Positions 24,836 to 33,600 of a stretch of DNA of 64,000 nucleotides are shown one piece after another. The position numbers and the translations under genes are program-made. The stretch's first letter is position 1, and every line of letters begins with the position of its first letter. The notes under the pieces are model-generated. The model made no database searches. It was given only the letters and a program-made list of their open reading frames with translations, and was not told where the DNA came from. Where the stretch lies: the NCBI RefSeq assembly GCF_008271695.1, contig NZ_VKKY01000001.1:1978589-2042588 (forward strand). Reading direction: 5' to 3'. This DNA comes from Rufibacter hautae. GTDB lineage: Bacteria; Bacteroidota; Bacteroidia; Cytophagales; Hymenobacteraceae.

Positions 24836-25543
24836 ATGAAAAAGACATTCTCTTCCCTTTTGTTGCTCCTGGCCTTTGTTTGCTGGGTGTCACAGGTGCA
24901 GGCCCAATCAGTAGAAGGCAACGGCAATATCACTACCCAGACCCGTTCTGTGGGTTCTTTTGATAAACTAAGGGTAAGCGGAGGTTTTGAGGTGGTGCTT
25001 ACCCAAGGCACTGCCGAGGGGCTGAAGCTTGAGGCCGAGGACAACATCCTGCCTTTGATTGAATCTACGGTGGAGAATGGCATGCTCACCATCAAAACCA
25101 AACCCAACAGCATCCGGAATGCCAAGCGCCTGAAAGCATACGTGACGGTACGCAGCCTCAAAGCCCTTGAGCTGGCGGGTGGCATAAAACTCACCTCCAC
25201 CAACACCATCAGCGGTACGGCCCTCAGCCTGGAGTTTGCCGGGGGTATCAACGTGCAAATGGCCGTGCAGGTGAAAGAACTCACCGGTGATTTTGCCGGA
25301 GGCACCAAAGTAACCTTAAGCGGCCGCGCCGATAAAGTACGGATGGATCTGGCCGGAGCCACCACCCTGAAAGCCCTTGACCTGAAAACCGATTACCTGA
25401 CCTTGGATGCCGCTGGTGCCAGCAATGCGGAGGTAAACGTTGCCAAAGAATTGAGTGTAGAGGCTGCCGGTATTGTGAATGTCAACTACAAAGGCTCGCC
25501 AAATGTGAAACACAGCGGCATGGGTAAGGTAAGGCCTATCTAA
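24836..25543 (+). CDS. Head-GIN domain exported protein
   Basis: 235 residues from the ATG at 24836, giving a signal peptide that ends QVQAQ. GNGNITTQTRSVGSFDKLRVSGGFEVVLTQG is the classic head-GIN (DUF2807) opening. The rest is a parallel beta-helix with repeated LELAGGIKL, LEFAGGINV, GDFAGGTKVTL, DLAGATTLKALDL and AAGASNAEVNV turns, ending NYKGSPNVKHSGMGKVRPI. The family is abundant in Bacteroidota; suggested to be surface or adhesin-like, function unproven. Single gene, closed by a strong terminator. Confidence 0.9.
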   Translation: MKKTFSSLLLLLAFVCWVSQVQAQSVEGNGNITTQTRSVGSFDKLRVSGGFEVVLTQGTAEGLKLEAEDNILPLIESTVENGMLTIKTKPNSIRNAKRLKAYVTVRSLKALELAGGIKLTSTNTISGTALSLEFAGGINVQMAVQVKELTGDFAGGTKVTLSGRADKVRMDLAGATTLKALDLKTDYLTLDAAGASNAEVNVAKELSVEAAGIVNVNYKGSPNVKHSGMGKVRPI

Positions 25544-25560
25544 TACCCTGCTTCATATTC

Positions 25561-25616
25561 TTTCTAAATAGAAATGCCCCGGTAGAGCTATCTGCCGGGG
25601 CATTTCTATTTAGAAA
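25561..25616. terminator. Terminator hairpin
   Basis: A perfect 22-bp stem (25561-25582 with 25595-25616) and 12-nt loop, 18 bp after the head-GIN stop. Confidence 0.8.
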
Positions 25617-26133
25617 AAGGTTCCTCCATCCGCTCTGGCAATCACGCATTTCGGCACATCTCAGAGAAGTGGCGACCATCCTTAAGCTGGCTCTCACCGC
25701 CTTTGTAACTAAGTGGTGAGGCATCCTTAAACATTGTTTATCAACTGCTGGTAGTATTTCGAAGCTGATTGTTAAATAGGAAGGAGTGACGGTAAACCCC
25801 GTAAAAGGTTATTGCATTTTTTAGCCTTTTTGATAAAAAAATTACTAAACCATATGATGTAGTTACATGAGTTTATGCTGTTGTAAATAGCATCAGGAAA
25901 GTATCTTATATGAAATTTTGGAAAGGAAGAAGTACGGTGTCTTGCTAAAGTTTTATTGATAATACAGAGGGTGATAAAAGAGGAAAAGCGAGAGGTTAAA
26001 AGCCTTGAGAACTGCTATTATATTTTTCAAATACGTGAAAACCTACTTGACATAATGTTCCGTAGGTACTCTCCATAAGCCCCATTACATACTACCAAAC
26101 TAACAAATGTAAAACCTTTACCCACCTTCCTTT
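25617..26133. other. AT-rich region upstream of the S8 protease
   Basis: About 515 bp, strongly AT-rich from 25780 to 26060. ACCTAC (26041-26046) and GTAGGT (26062-26067) form a short inverted repeat about 70 bp before the protease ATG. I see no gene and no confident promoter. Confidence 0.4.
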
Positions 26134-28878
26134 ATGAGAAGAATTCTATCCATTGCGGCTTTCTGCTTTTTGGCAGTAAGCCAGGTCTTCGCACAAGCCT
26201 TTGTAGACCCAAAACTGAAGGCAACCCTCGTTAACAGATTACTGCCTGTGCAGGTGGTAGTAACCTTCAAAGGCAATGCGGCCCCTACCTTGCTGGATGT
26301 CGCTTCCCTCACCAAAATAGGCATCCTGCAAGGATTGACCTTACGTGCTTTGCCCATTGCCGGTATTGTGGCTACTCCATCCCAGGTAGAAGCCCTGGCC
26401 AAAGACCCCAGAGTAGCCTCTCTTTACCTAAACGAATCCCTCAAGTATGAAAACGATGGTGCCCGTGCCATCACCGGGGTGGATAAACTTCGCACCGAGA
26501 TGTCCTTTACTACCCAGAACGGAGGTCTTCCGGTGTCCGGGAAAGGAGTGGGCGTGCTGGTAAATGACAGCGGCGTAGACGGAACGCACCCAGACCTGCA
26601 GTTCGGCAAGAACCTGAAGCAGAACGCGACTTCGGTGACCAACCTGAACTCGGTTTCCAGTATTCTGCCTTACACGCCGGTAGAGAATATCCCGAACACT
26701 GATGCCACCGGTGGTCACGGAACGCACGTAGCCGGTATTGTGGGCGGTATTGGCCAGGCCTCCGGAGGCAAGTACACCGGGGTAGCCCCTGGCGCCGACC
26801 TGGTAGGCTATGGTTCTGGTGCTGCCCTGTTATTGCTGGATGTGCTCTCTGGCTTTGACTATGCCATCATCAACCAGGCCCGTTACAACATCCGGGTCAT
26901 CACCAACTCCTTCGGAAACACCAGCGACACCGGTTCAGACGTGAACCCAGCTGATCCTATCACGCTGGCCACCAAGCGCTGCGTTGACCGGAACATCGTG
27001 GTGGTGTTTTCGGCGGGTAACTCCGGTCCTAGCTCCAGCACCATCACCGGTAACTATAAGAAAGCACCATGGGTCATTGCCGTGGCCGCCGGTGACAAAT
27101 CGGGCCGTTTGGCTGACTTTTCCTCCAGAGGGGTCAAAAACAAAGGCGGTTCCTTCACCCTTGACGGACAAACCTTCACCTGGCAAGACCGCCCAACGGT
27201 AACTTCTCCGGGCGTGGATATCATCTCCACCCGTGTGATTGCCCCAGTTTCTTCCCTGTCCATTGACAAAGATGCTACTACCTTAGAGCCTGCCCATTTG
27301 CCTTACTACACGCACATGAGCGGTACTTCTATGGCGGCTCCGCACGTGGCGGGCATTGTGGCACTGTTGCTGGATGCGAACCCTGCCTTAACCGTAGCGC
27401 AGGTAAAAGAGATACTGCAGCAGACGGCCTCCAACATCCCAGGCACTGAATCATGGGAAGTAGGCGCCGGTTATGTGAACGCGTATGCTGCCGTGGACAG
27501 AGCCTTTAGAGCCTCCGCTATCTATGGTTCCACGGTAAACATGACCAGAACCTTCAACAGCAACGTGAACGCGAACAGCGAATCTGAGAATTTCTCCATC
27601 AACTTTAACCCGGCCACTACTGCAACCAACGTTTACAAATTCAACGTGGCTTCAGGCACTACCAGCATTGAAGCCAAAATCAAAGCCATTGGCCCAGCCG
27701 GTGAAACCGGTAACCCCGTTAGATTAACCCTTATCTCGCCAAGCGGCGTGAGAACCAGCGCTGGCATCCCGGTGACCTTTGCCCTGAGCTATGACCGAGG
27801 TGTGGCCGTGGCATCTCCGGAGGCAGGCTCCTGGACCGCCGAAGTTTCCGGCTTGAACGGCGTTGCTTTTCCCGAGACCATCAACGGAGTGGTGAACAAA
27901 ATGACAGCCGCTGGCATTACCGGCTTGGCCGACATCGCTGGTCACCCTGCCGAGGCTTCCATCAAAATGGCCGTAGGTGCCCGCTTGGTAGATGGTTTAG
28001 CAGGAGGAGGCTTCAAGCCAGACGAACTCCTGAAGCGCATTGACCTGGCAGATTACCTCATGATGGGCGAAGGCATCCGTCAGTTCCTGCCCATTGATGG
28101 CTCTTTCACCTTAACCGATGTAAAAGACAGAAAGCTGCTGGCCGAGTCTATCGTGGCCAAAGGCGGTGCCTTGCGTGATTTAAGCCACAAGTTTAACGGC
28201 ATCATGTTACCGGTGTCTCCGGGTAAATTTGTACCAGCCGGGAAAGTGACCCGTGCTGAGTTGTCTTACTCGCTGGTACAGGCGTTGGGCTTGCAGGAAT
28301 TTGCCTTGGCGCGCAACGGTAAAACTCCTACAGTTACCGTTGACGGCGTGAGCTATTCAATTGAAGATGCTGCTTCTATCCCGGCCGGTTTGGAAGGGTA
28401 CGTGAGCGTGGCCCTGGAGCTGAACCTGATCAACGCCTACTACTCGGTGACCCAAGGTCCGTATGACCTGAAGCCAACCCTGCATGCTACCTTCAAGCCG
28501 CTGCAAGACGTAACCCGCGGTGATTTCGCCGTGATCATTACCCGTACCCACGCCCAATGGAATGCCGCTACCCAGCCTATTGCTGCCACCAGCACTTCTA
28601 CTGCGGTTGCTGCCTCGGCCAATGACCGTGTGTACTCGTACCCTAACCCATTCTCTGGCAGAACCACTATTAGCTACGCCGTAGCGCAGGAGGGACCAGT
28701 ACAGATCAACGTGTATGACGTGATGGGCAACAAAGTGCAGTTGTTGGTGGCTGAACGCAAAGCTGCGGGTAACCACACCGTGAACTTTGACGGAACCAGC
28801 CTGCCTGCCGGAACCTACATCTACAAAGTAGAGGCTGGCAACAAGGTCTTCACCAATCGTTTGGTTCTTACCAAGTAG
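26134..28878 (+). CDS. Secreted subtilisin-like (S8) protease with SLH-like and T9SS sorting domains
   Basis: 914 residues. Signal peptide ending QVFAQ; prodomain about 20-105 (LPVQVVVTFKGN, RVASLYLNES), inhibitor I9-like. The S8 catalytic domain has Asp in VLVNDSGVDGTHPDL (about 144), His in GGHGTHVAGIVGG (about 195) and Ser in MSGTSMAAPHVAGIVALLL (about 398), so it should be active. A beta-sandwich (about 470-600) follows. Residues about 620-810 look like S-layer-homology modules: LADYLMMGEGIRQF, VTRAELSYSLVQALGL, and DVTRGDFAVIITRTHAQW. The end (833-914, YSYPNPFSGRTTISY, VYDVMGNKVQLL, PAGTYIYKVEAG) is a type IX sorting domain. Expected to be exported and anchored or released at the surface. 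Confidence 0.93.
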   Translation: MRRILSIAAFCFLAVSQVFAQAFVDPKLKATLVNRLLPVQVVVTFKGNAAPTLLDVASLTKIGILQGLTLRALPIAGIVATPSQVEALAKDPRVASLYLNESLKYENDGARAITGVDKLRTEMSFTTQNGGLPVSGKGVGVLVNDSGVDGTHPDLQFGKNLKQNATSVTNLNSVSSILPYTPVENIPNTDATGGHGTHVAGIVGGIGQASGGKYTGVAPGADLVGYGSGAALLLLDVLSGFDYAIINQARYNIRVITNSFGNTSDTGSDVNPADPITLATKRCVDRNIVVVFSAGNSGPSSSTITGNYKKAPWVIAVAAGDKSGRLADFSSRGVKNKGGSFTLDGQTFTWQDRPTVTSPGVDIISTRVIAPVSSLSIDKDATTLEPAHLPYYTHMSGTSMAAPHVAGIVALLLDANPALTVAQVKEILQQTASNIPGTESWEVGAGYVNAYAAVDRAFRASAIYGSTVNMTRTFNSNVNANSESENFSINFNPATTATNVYKFNVASGTTSIEAKIKAIGPAGETGNPVRLTLISPSGVRTSAGIPVTFALSYDRGVAVASPEAGSWTAEVSGLNGVAFPETINGVVNKMTAAGITGLADIAGHPAEASIKMAVGARLVDGLAGGGFKPDELLKRIDLADYLMMGEGIRQFLPIDGSFTLTDVKDRKLLAESIVAKGGALRDLSHKFNGIMLPVSPGKFVPAGKVTRAELSYSLVQALGLQEFALARNGKTPTVTVDGVSYSIEDAASIPAGLEGYVSVALELNLINAYYSVTQGPYDLKPTLHATFKPLQDVTRGDFAVIITRTHAQWNAATQPIAATSTSTAVAASANDRVYSYPNPFSGRTTISYAVAQEGPVQINVYDVMGNKVQLLVAERKAAGNHTVNFDGTSLPAGTYIYKVEAGNKVFTNRLVLTK

Positions 28879-28901
28879 GCTGTAAAACAGCTTTAAGCAT
28901 A

Positions 28902-28939
28902 AGAAAAGGCGTCATCCTCCACGGGGTGGCGCCTTTTCT
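28902..28939. terminator. Terminator after the S8 protease
   Basis: AGAAAAGGCG (28902-28911) pairs with CGCCTTTTCT (28930-28939), 10 bp, extended by nearby pairs; located 24 bp after the stop. Confidence 0.65.
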
Positions 28940-28940
28940 A

Positions 28941-28973
28941 TTTATGTCCTGTTTTCTCTAAAATAGGCTTAAA
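28941..28973 (+). repeat. Dispersed palindrome, copy 7
   Basis: TTTATGTCCTG, core TTTTCTCTAAAAT, arm AGGCTTAAA, immediately after the protease terminator. Confidence 0.5.
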
Positions 28974-29136
28974 GAGAGCAGCCTCACAGGTGGTAAACAT
29001 TAGTATCGGTTACTTATCTCCTCGGCTTTTTCCAGTTCTGGTCAATCTTTCTTGCTTTCCTCCTGAACAAGAAGTAAACTTAGAAGTGCAAATCTTTTTG
29101 CGCATATAAATTCTCGCTTACCTAACAAACAAACCC

Positions 29137-30780
29137 TTGAAAAGACGTGATTTTATAGGACTGACCGCCATGGGCGTAGGAGGGCTTCTGCTTTCCAACG
29201 TCCCAACGTTTGGTCATGAGATTGATCCGGCCCGCGCCCTGGAAACCGTGGATGTGGCCCTGAAAAAGCGCCTGGCCGATGTGGCTCTGAATGCCGCCAA
29301 AAGCAAAGGCGCCACTTACACCGATGTACGCATTGGCCGCTACCTGGCCCAGAACGTGTTTACCCGCGAGAAGCAAGTTCAAGGCATCAGCACCACTGAG
29401 AGCTACGGCGTGGGCGTGCGCGTGATTGCCAACGGCACCTGGGGCTTCGCGGCCACCTCAGACGTGAGCGACAAAGGCGTTGCCAAAGCCGCCGAGCAGG
29501 CCGTGGCCATCGCCAAAGCTAACTCCAAACTGCAGAAAGAGCCGGTACAGCTGGCTCCGCAGCAAGGGTATGGAGAGGTTTCCTGGAAAACGCCCATAAA
29601 ACAGAATGCCTTTGCCGTACCCGTGTCAGAGAAAGCCGATTTGCTCCTGGCCGCCAACGCCGCTGCCTTGGCCAACGGAGCCAACTTCGTGAATTCGGCC
29701 TTGTTTCAGATAAACGAGCAGAAATACTTTGCCTCCACCGATGGCTCTTATATTGACCAGGACATCCACCGCATCTGGCCCAACTTCACGGTAACCGCCG
29801 TAGACAAAGCCTCAGGCAAATTCAAAACCCGCGATGCGCTAAGCGCCCCAATGGGCATGGGCTACGAGTACCTCACCGTGAAGGCGCCTACCATGAAAGG
29901 GCCGGAAGGCACCGGCCTTATCGGCTACGACAAATACTTTGACATGGTGGCTGATGCCGGTCTGGCCGCTAAGCAGGCCCGCGAGAAACTGACGGCTAAA
30001 TCAGTCATGGCGGGGAAATATGACCTGGTGCTAGATCCCAACCACTTAGGCTTGACCATCCACGAAAGTGTGGGGCACCCGCTGGAGTTGGACCGCGTGC
30101 TGGGCTACGAGGCCAACTACGCCGGTACTTCCTTCGCCACCCTGGACAAGTGGAAAACTAAAGCTTTCCCGTACGGCAGCAAGCACGTGAACATCTTCGC
30201 CGATAAAGTACAGCCGGGTTCTTTGGGCGCGGTAGGCTACGATGACGAAGGCGTGAAAACCAAGCGTTGGGATTTGATCAAGGACGGAACGTTGGTGAAT
30301 TACCAGGCTACCCGTGACCAAGCCCACATCATCGGCGAGAAAGAATCGCACGGCTGTTCGTATGCCGATAATTGGAGCTCGGTGCAGTTCCAGCGCATGC
30401 CTAACGTGTCTCTGGCTCCGGGCAAGCAGAAACTGAGCGTGGATGATATGATCAAAGGCGTGGACCGTGGTATTTACATCGCGGGCCGTGGTTCTTACTC
30501 CATCGACCAGCAGCGTTACAACTTCCAGTTCGGCGGCCAGTTGTTCTACGAGATTAAAGGCGGCAAGATTGTAGGTCCGCTGGAGGATGTGGCCTACCAG
30601 AGCAACACCCAGGAATTCTGGAACTCCTGCGCCGCTGTCTGCGACGAAAGCGATTACCGCATGTTCGGCTCCTTCTTCGACGGCAAAGGCCAGCCCAGCC
30701 AGGTGAGCGCCGTTTCGCACGGCTCCGCTCACACCCGCTTCAACGGCGTGAATGTCATCAATACTGGAAGGAAAATTTAA
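29137..30780 (+). CDS. TldD-family metallopeptidase with Tat-type signal
   Basis: 547 residues starting at TTG 29137. The start MKRRDFIGLTAMGVGGLLLSN is a twin-arginine signal, so the protein is exported folded. The TldD/PmbA fold has its zinc site in LTIHESVGHPLELDRVLG (HExxxH) and further blocks YQATRDQAHIIGEKESHGCSYADNW, DDMIKGVDRGIYIAGRGSYSIDQQRYNFQFGGQLFYEIKGGKIVGPLEDVAYQ. TldD with TldE forms a protease that degrades unfolded peptides inside a closed chamber. The partner gene is 64 bp downstream. Export by Tat distinguishes it from cytoplasmic E. coli TldD. No ATG lies near 29137 in frame, which supports the TTG start. Confidence 0.92.
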   Translation: MKRRDFIGLTAMGVGGLLLSNVPTFGHEIDPARALETVDVALKKRLADVALNAAKSKGATYTDVRIGRYLAQNVFTREKQVQGISTTESYGVGVRVIANGTWGFAATSDVSDKGVAKAAEQAVAIAKANSKLQKEPVQLAPQQGYGEVSWKTPIKQNAFAVPVSEKADLLLAANAAALANGANFVNSALFQINEQKYFASTDGSYIDQDIHRIWPNFTVTAVDKASGKFKTRDALSAPMGMGYEYLTVKAPTMKGPEGTGLIGYDKYFDMVADAGLAAKQAREKLTAKSVMAGKYDLVLDPNHLGLTIHESVGHPLELDRVLGYEANYAGTSFATLDKWKTKAFPYGSKHVNIFADKVQPGSLGAVGYDDEGVKTKRWDLIKDGTLVNYQATRDQAHIIGEKESHGCSYADNWSSVQFQRMPNVSLAPGKQKLSVDDMIKGVDRGIYIAGRGSYSIDQQRYNFQFGGQLFYEIKGGKIVGPLEDVAYQSNTQEFWNSCAAVCDESDYRMFGSFFDGKGQPSQVSAVSHGSAHTRFNGVNVINTGRKI

Positions 30781-30844
30781 CAAGGAGAAACTAGCGAGAT
30801 AAGCGCGGCTATATTAGTCGTGTCTTGCTACTTGATACAGACCA

Positions 30845-32161
30845 ATGGCAATATTAAGTAAAGATCAGGCGCAGGCGCTGCTGAAAAAGGCCCTGAGCTA
30901 TTCCAAAGCCGATGAGTGCGAGGTAAACCTCACCGGCTATAAAGGGGGTAACATCCGTTACGCCCGCAGTACCGTGTCTACCAGTGGCGAGGAAGAAAAC
31001 ATGTCGCTGGCCGTGGAAGCCCGTTTCGGGAAACGTTCCGGCGTAGCTACCATCAACGAGTTTGACGATGCCTCGCTGGAGAAAGTAGTGCGCCGTGCCG
31101 AAGAGGTCGCCCGCATTGCCCCGGAAAGCCCGGAGTACGTGCCCATGCTCGGCCCGCAGAATTATTTGCCCAGCAACGCCTGGTTCAAAACCACCCACGA
31201 CATAGATCCAGAATACCGTGCCAACGCTGCCGCGAAAAGTATGCAGCTCGCCGATAGCAAAAAGTTGACGGCCGCTGGTTTCTGGGAAGACCGCAGTGGC
31301 TTCAGCGCCAAGATGAACTCCAAAGGCCTGTTCGCCTACAACCAAAGCTCAGACGTGGATTTCTCCGTGACCATGCGTACCGCAGACGGCACCGGATCGG
31401 GCTACGTAACCCGTGATGTAAGCGATGTTTCCAAATTGGACACTGGGGCAGCCTCAGAGATTGCGGCGCAGAAAGCCTTAGGTTCTATGAACGCTAAAGC
31501 CGTGGAACCTGGCAAGTATACCGTGATTCTGGAGCCCACCGCGGCGGTGGATCTGCTGGAAAACATGTTTCGGAGCATTGACGCCCGTAACGCCGAAGAA
31601 GGCCGTTCTTTCCTGAGCAAGCCGGGCGGGAAGACCAAACTGGGCGAGAAGATGTTTGACGAGCGCGTGACCATCACCTCAGATCCTACTAATCCCGAGA
31701 TTCCTGCCTCCACTTGGTCCGGCGACGGCCGGCCGCACGAGAAAGTAACCTGGATTGACAAGGGAGTAGTGAAAAACATGTCGTACTCCCGTTTTTGGGC
31801 CGAGAAGAAAGGCGTGAAAGGTTTGCCTGCCCCCGGTGGCTTCATCATGGCCGGCGGTAACCAAAGTCTGGAAGACCTCATCAAAGGCACTCAGAAAGGC
31901 ATTCTGGTGACCCGTTTATGGTACATCCGGGCCGTAGATCCACAGACCCTGCTCTACACCGGCCTCACCCGCGACGGAACTTTCTACATTGAAAATGGCA
32001 AAATCAAGCACCCCGTGAAGAACTTCCGTTTCAACGAGAGCCCGGTCATCATGCTCAATAACCTGGAGGCTTTGGGCAAACCGCAGCGCATCGGTGGTAA
32101 CTTGGTGCCTCCTATGAAGATCAGAGACTTCACCTTCACCAGCTTGTCAGACGCTGTTTAA
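30845..32161 (+). CDS. TldE/PmbA-family protein, partner of the upstream TldD
   Basis: 438 residues, no signal peptide. ILSKDQAQALLKKALSYSKADECEVNLTGYKGGNIRYARSTVSTSG is the usual opening. YTVILEPTAAVDLLENMFRSIDARNAEEGRSFLSKPGG stands where TldD has its HExxxH, so the zinc site is absent as in all TldE subunits. It ends NFRFNESPVIMLNNLEALGKPQRIGG. TldE is the non-catalytic half of the TldD/E dimer. That this half lacks an export signal while TldD has a Tat signal suggests either export of the assembled pair or separate roles. Confidence 0.92.
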   Translation: MAILSKDQAQALLKKALSYSKADECEVNLTGYKGGNIRYARSTVSTSGEEENMSLAVEARFGKRSGVATINEFDDASLEKVVRRAEEVARIAPESPEYVPMLGPQNYLPSNAWFKTTHDIDPEYRANAAAKSMQLADSKKLTAAGFWEDRSGFSAKMNSKGLFAYNQSSDVDFSVTMRTADGTGSGYVTRDVSDVSKLDTGAASEIAAQKALGSMNAKAVEPGKYTVILEPTAAVDLLENMFRSIDARNAEEGRSFLSKPGGKTKLGEKMFDERVTITSDPTNPEIPASTWSGDGRPHEKVTWIDKGVVKNMSYSRFWAEKKGVKGLPAPGGFIMAGGNQSLEDLIKGTQKGILVTRLWYIRAVDPQTLLYTGLTRDGTFYIENGKIKHPVKNFRFNESPVIMLNNLEALGKPQRIGGNLVPPMKIRDFTFTSLSDAV

Positions 32162-32179
32162 TCAAATGAAATCATGCTT

Positions 32180-32208
32180 AAAGCCGTTCTAGTTCATAGA
32201 ACGGCTTT
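32180..32208. terminator. Hairpin between tldE-like gene and DUF4159 gene
   Basis: AAAGCCGTTCT (32180-32190) pairs with AGAACGGCTTT (32198-32208) around a 7-nt loop, followed by ATTTTGC. It may reduce read-through into the next gene, whose ATG is only 12 bp on. Confidence 0.65.
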
Positions 32209-32220
32209 ATTTTGCTTCCC

Positions 32221-32841
32221 ATGCCCGCTCCTTTCACCTTCGTACGCCTGCAATACCGCTCCGGCAACTGGGACACCGACCAACGGATGCCCTCCAACCT
32301 GCTGCACTCGCTGGTAGAGTACACCACCGTGCCTATCATGGAGCAGGAAAAGGTCATCAGTCTGGAAAGTACCGAGCTGTTCCGCTATCCGTTCTGTTAC
32401 CTGAGTGGCCACAAACTGGTGCAGTTTAACGCGAAGGAAAGAGCTAACTTTGAGCGTTACGTAAAGAACGGCGGCTTCGTGTTTGTAGACGACTGCAACC
32501 ATGACATAGACGGCCTCTTCGCCCGGTCATTTGAGGAGCAAATGCGCGTCTGTTTCGGGCCGAAGGCGTTGAAGAAAATTTCCAATACCCATCCTATTTA
32601 CCGTTCCTTTTTCAAGTTCGAGGAAGGCCCACCCACCACGTCTTTTGAGCTCAACGGCTGGGGCGATGACCTGGTTCATGACTACCTGAAGGCCTACGAA
32701 GTGAACGGCCGCATTGCCGTGCTTTATAGCAACAAAGACTACGGCTGCGAGTGGGACTATGACTTTAGAAACAAACGCTGGCTCGCCGAGGACAACACTA
32801 AGTTTGGGGTGAATATTCTGATGTATGCGCTTACGAGTTAA
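32221..32841 (+). CDS. DUF4159 family protein
   Basis: 206 residues from the ATG at 32221. FTFVRLQYRSGNWDTDQRMPSNLLHSLVEYTTVP is the DUF4159 opening. FRYPFCYLSGHKLVQFNAKERANFERYVKNGGFVFVDDCNHDIDGLF and FKFEEGPPTTSFELNGWGDDLVHDYLKA follow, with IAVLYSNKDYGCEWDYDFRNKRW near the end. The fold resembles class I glutamine amidotransferase-like/ThuA domains. The family sits in gene clusters with MoxR, DUF58 and TldD/E in Bacteroidota and Planctomycetes; exact role unknown. No signal peptide visible. Confidence 0.88.
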   Translation: MPAPFTFVRLQYRSGNWDTDQRMPSNLLHSLVEYTTVPIMEQEKVISLESTELFRYPFCYLSGHKLVQFNAKERANFERYVKNGGFVFVDDCNHDIDGLFARSFEEQMRVCFGPKALKKISNTHPIYRSFFKFEEGPPTTSFELNGWGDDLVHDYLKAYEVNGRIAVLYSNKDYGCEWDYDFRNKRWLAEDNTKFGVNILMYALTS

Positions 32842-32868
32842 AGCTTACCTCCTGTAGATTTTTTAACT

Positions 32869-33369
32869 ATGAAGAAATACATACTGTTAGCTGTCATGAC
32901 CTTGATTTGGTTACCAGCAATTTCCTGTTCTTGTGGAACTGCTAGAAATTTCATTAAAGCCACGCAAAAAGCTGATATAATTGCCTTAGTCAAGATTAAA
33001 GAGTACCAAGACTTCTTTACCTTGACAGGAGCAGGTCCGGAACCAATCAACCAACCCCAATCAGTTCAGGTAGAAGTCGTTCAGGTATTAAAAGGCAAAG
33101 AGGAGAGAAAGGAAGTCAAAATTTACGGCGACGATGGAGCACTGTGCAGACCTTATATTGATGTGTTTAAAAAAGACCAATTTTATGTCATCGGGTTATA
33201 CAAAGGTGACAGCGAGGCAGGTGAAGATTACGCTGTTTCAATCTGCGGAGAATTCTGGCTTGAGTATGATCAAAAACTTAAAACAGTAAAGGGGCGCATT
33301 GAAGAGAACAGACAGAAGCCTAAAGTTTTACGTCTCAATAACCTGCAAACACTACTAACTAAGGTGTGA
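32869..33369 (+). CDS. NTR/TIMP-like exported protein
   Basis: 166 residues. The signal sequence ends LPAISCSCG, which gives a possible lipid-anchored Cys and a CxC typical of NTR (netrin/TIMP-like) domains. Then ARNFIKATQKADIIALVKIKEYQ, VQVEVVQVLKGKEERKEVKIYGDDGALCRPYIDVFKKDQFYVIGLYK, the usual OB-fold strands of NTR proteins, and a third and fourth Cys (LCRPY, SICGEF). Function in bacteria unknown. The gene is more AT-rich than the protease/chaperone cluster it interrupts, so it is probably an insertion. Start supported by an ATG with the whole signal peptide. Confidence 0.7.
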   Translation: MKKYILLAVMTLIWLPAISCSCGTARNFIKATQKADIIALVKIKEYQDFFTLTGAGPEPINQPQSVQVEVVQVLKGKEERKEVKIYGDDGALCRPYIDVFKKDQFYVIGLYKGDSEAGEDYAVSICGEFWLEYDQKLKTVKGRIEENRQKPKVLRLNNLQTLLTKV

Positions 33370-33442
33370 TAGTAATAGGGAACGCAACTTGACATCATTC
33401 AGCCTATTCCCTTAGAAATCGCTTTCCCATTCCTGAATATGA

Positions 33443-33479
33443 AATGCGTGCGGACACGAGCTAGAAGCTCGCGCCAGCG
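33443..33479 (+). repeat. CGTGCGGACACGAGCT repeat, copy 1
   Basis: AATGCGTGCGGACACGAGCT, then AGAAGCTCGCGCCAGCG; CGAGCT and AGCTCG pair over a 3-nt loop. Related copies at 40661, 40738 and 57451. Confidence 0.65.
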
Positions 33480-33494
33480 TAAGTATGCCTAATA

Positions 33495-33534
33495 GCTTTT
33501 TTGGCCTGATTTCCTGAAAACAAACCGAAAACGG
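33495..33534 (+). repeat. Dispersed palindrome, copy 8
   Basis: GCTTTTTTGGCCTG, core ATTTCCTGAAAAC, arm AAACCGAAAACGG, 67 bp before the moxR-like GTG start. Confidence 0.6.
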
Positions 33535-33600
33535 AAAGGCAAATTCAAGAACAATCGCTTACTTACTGGTTCAAGTAGTATCGTTTAGCTTCCGCCCCAC

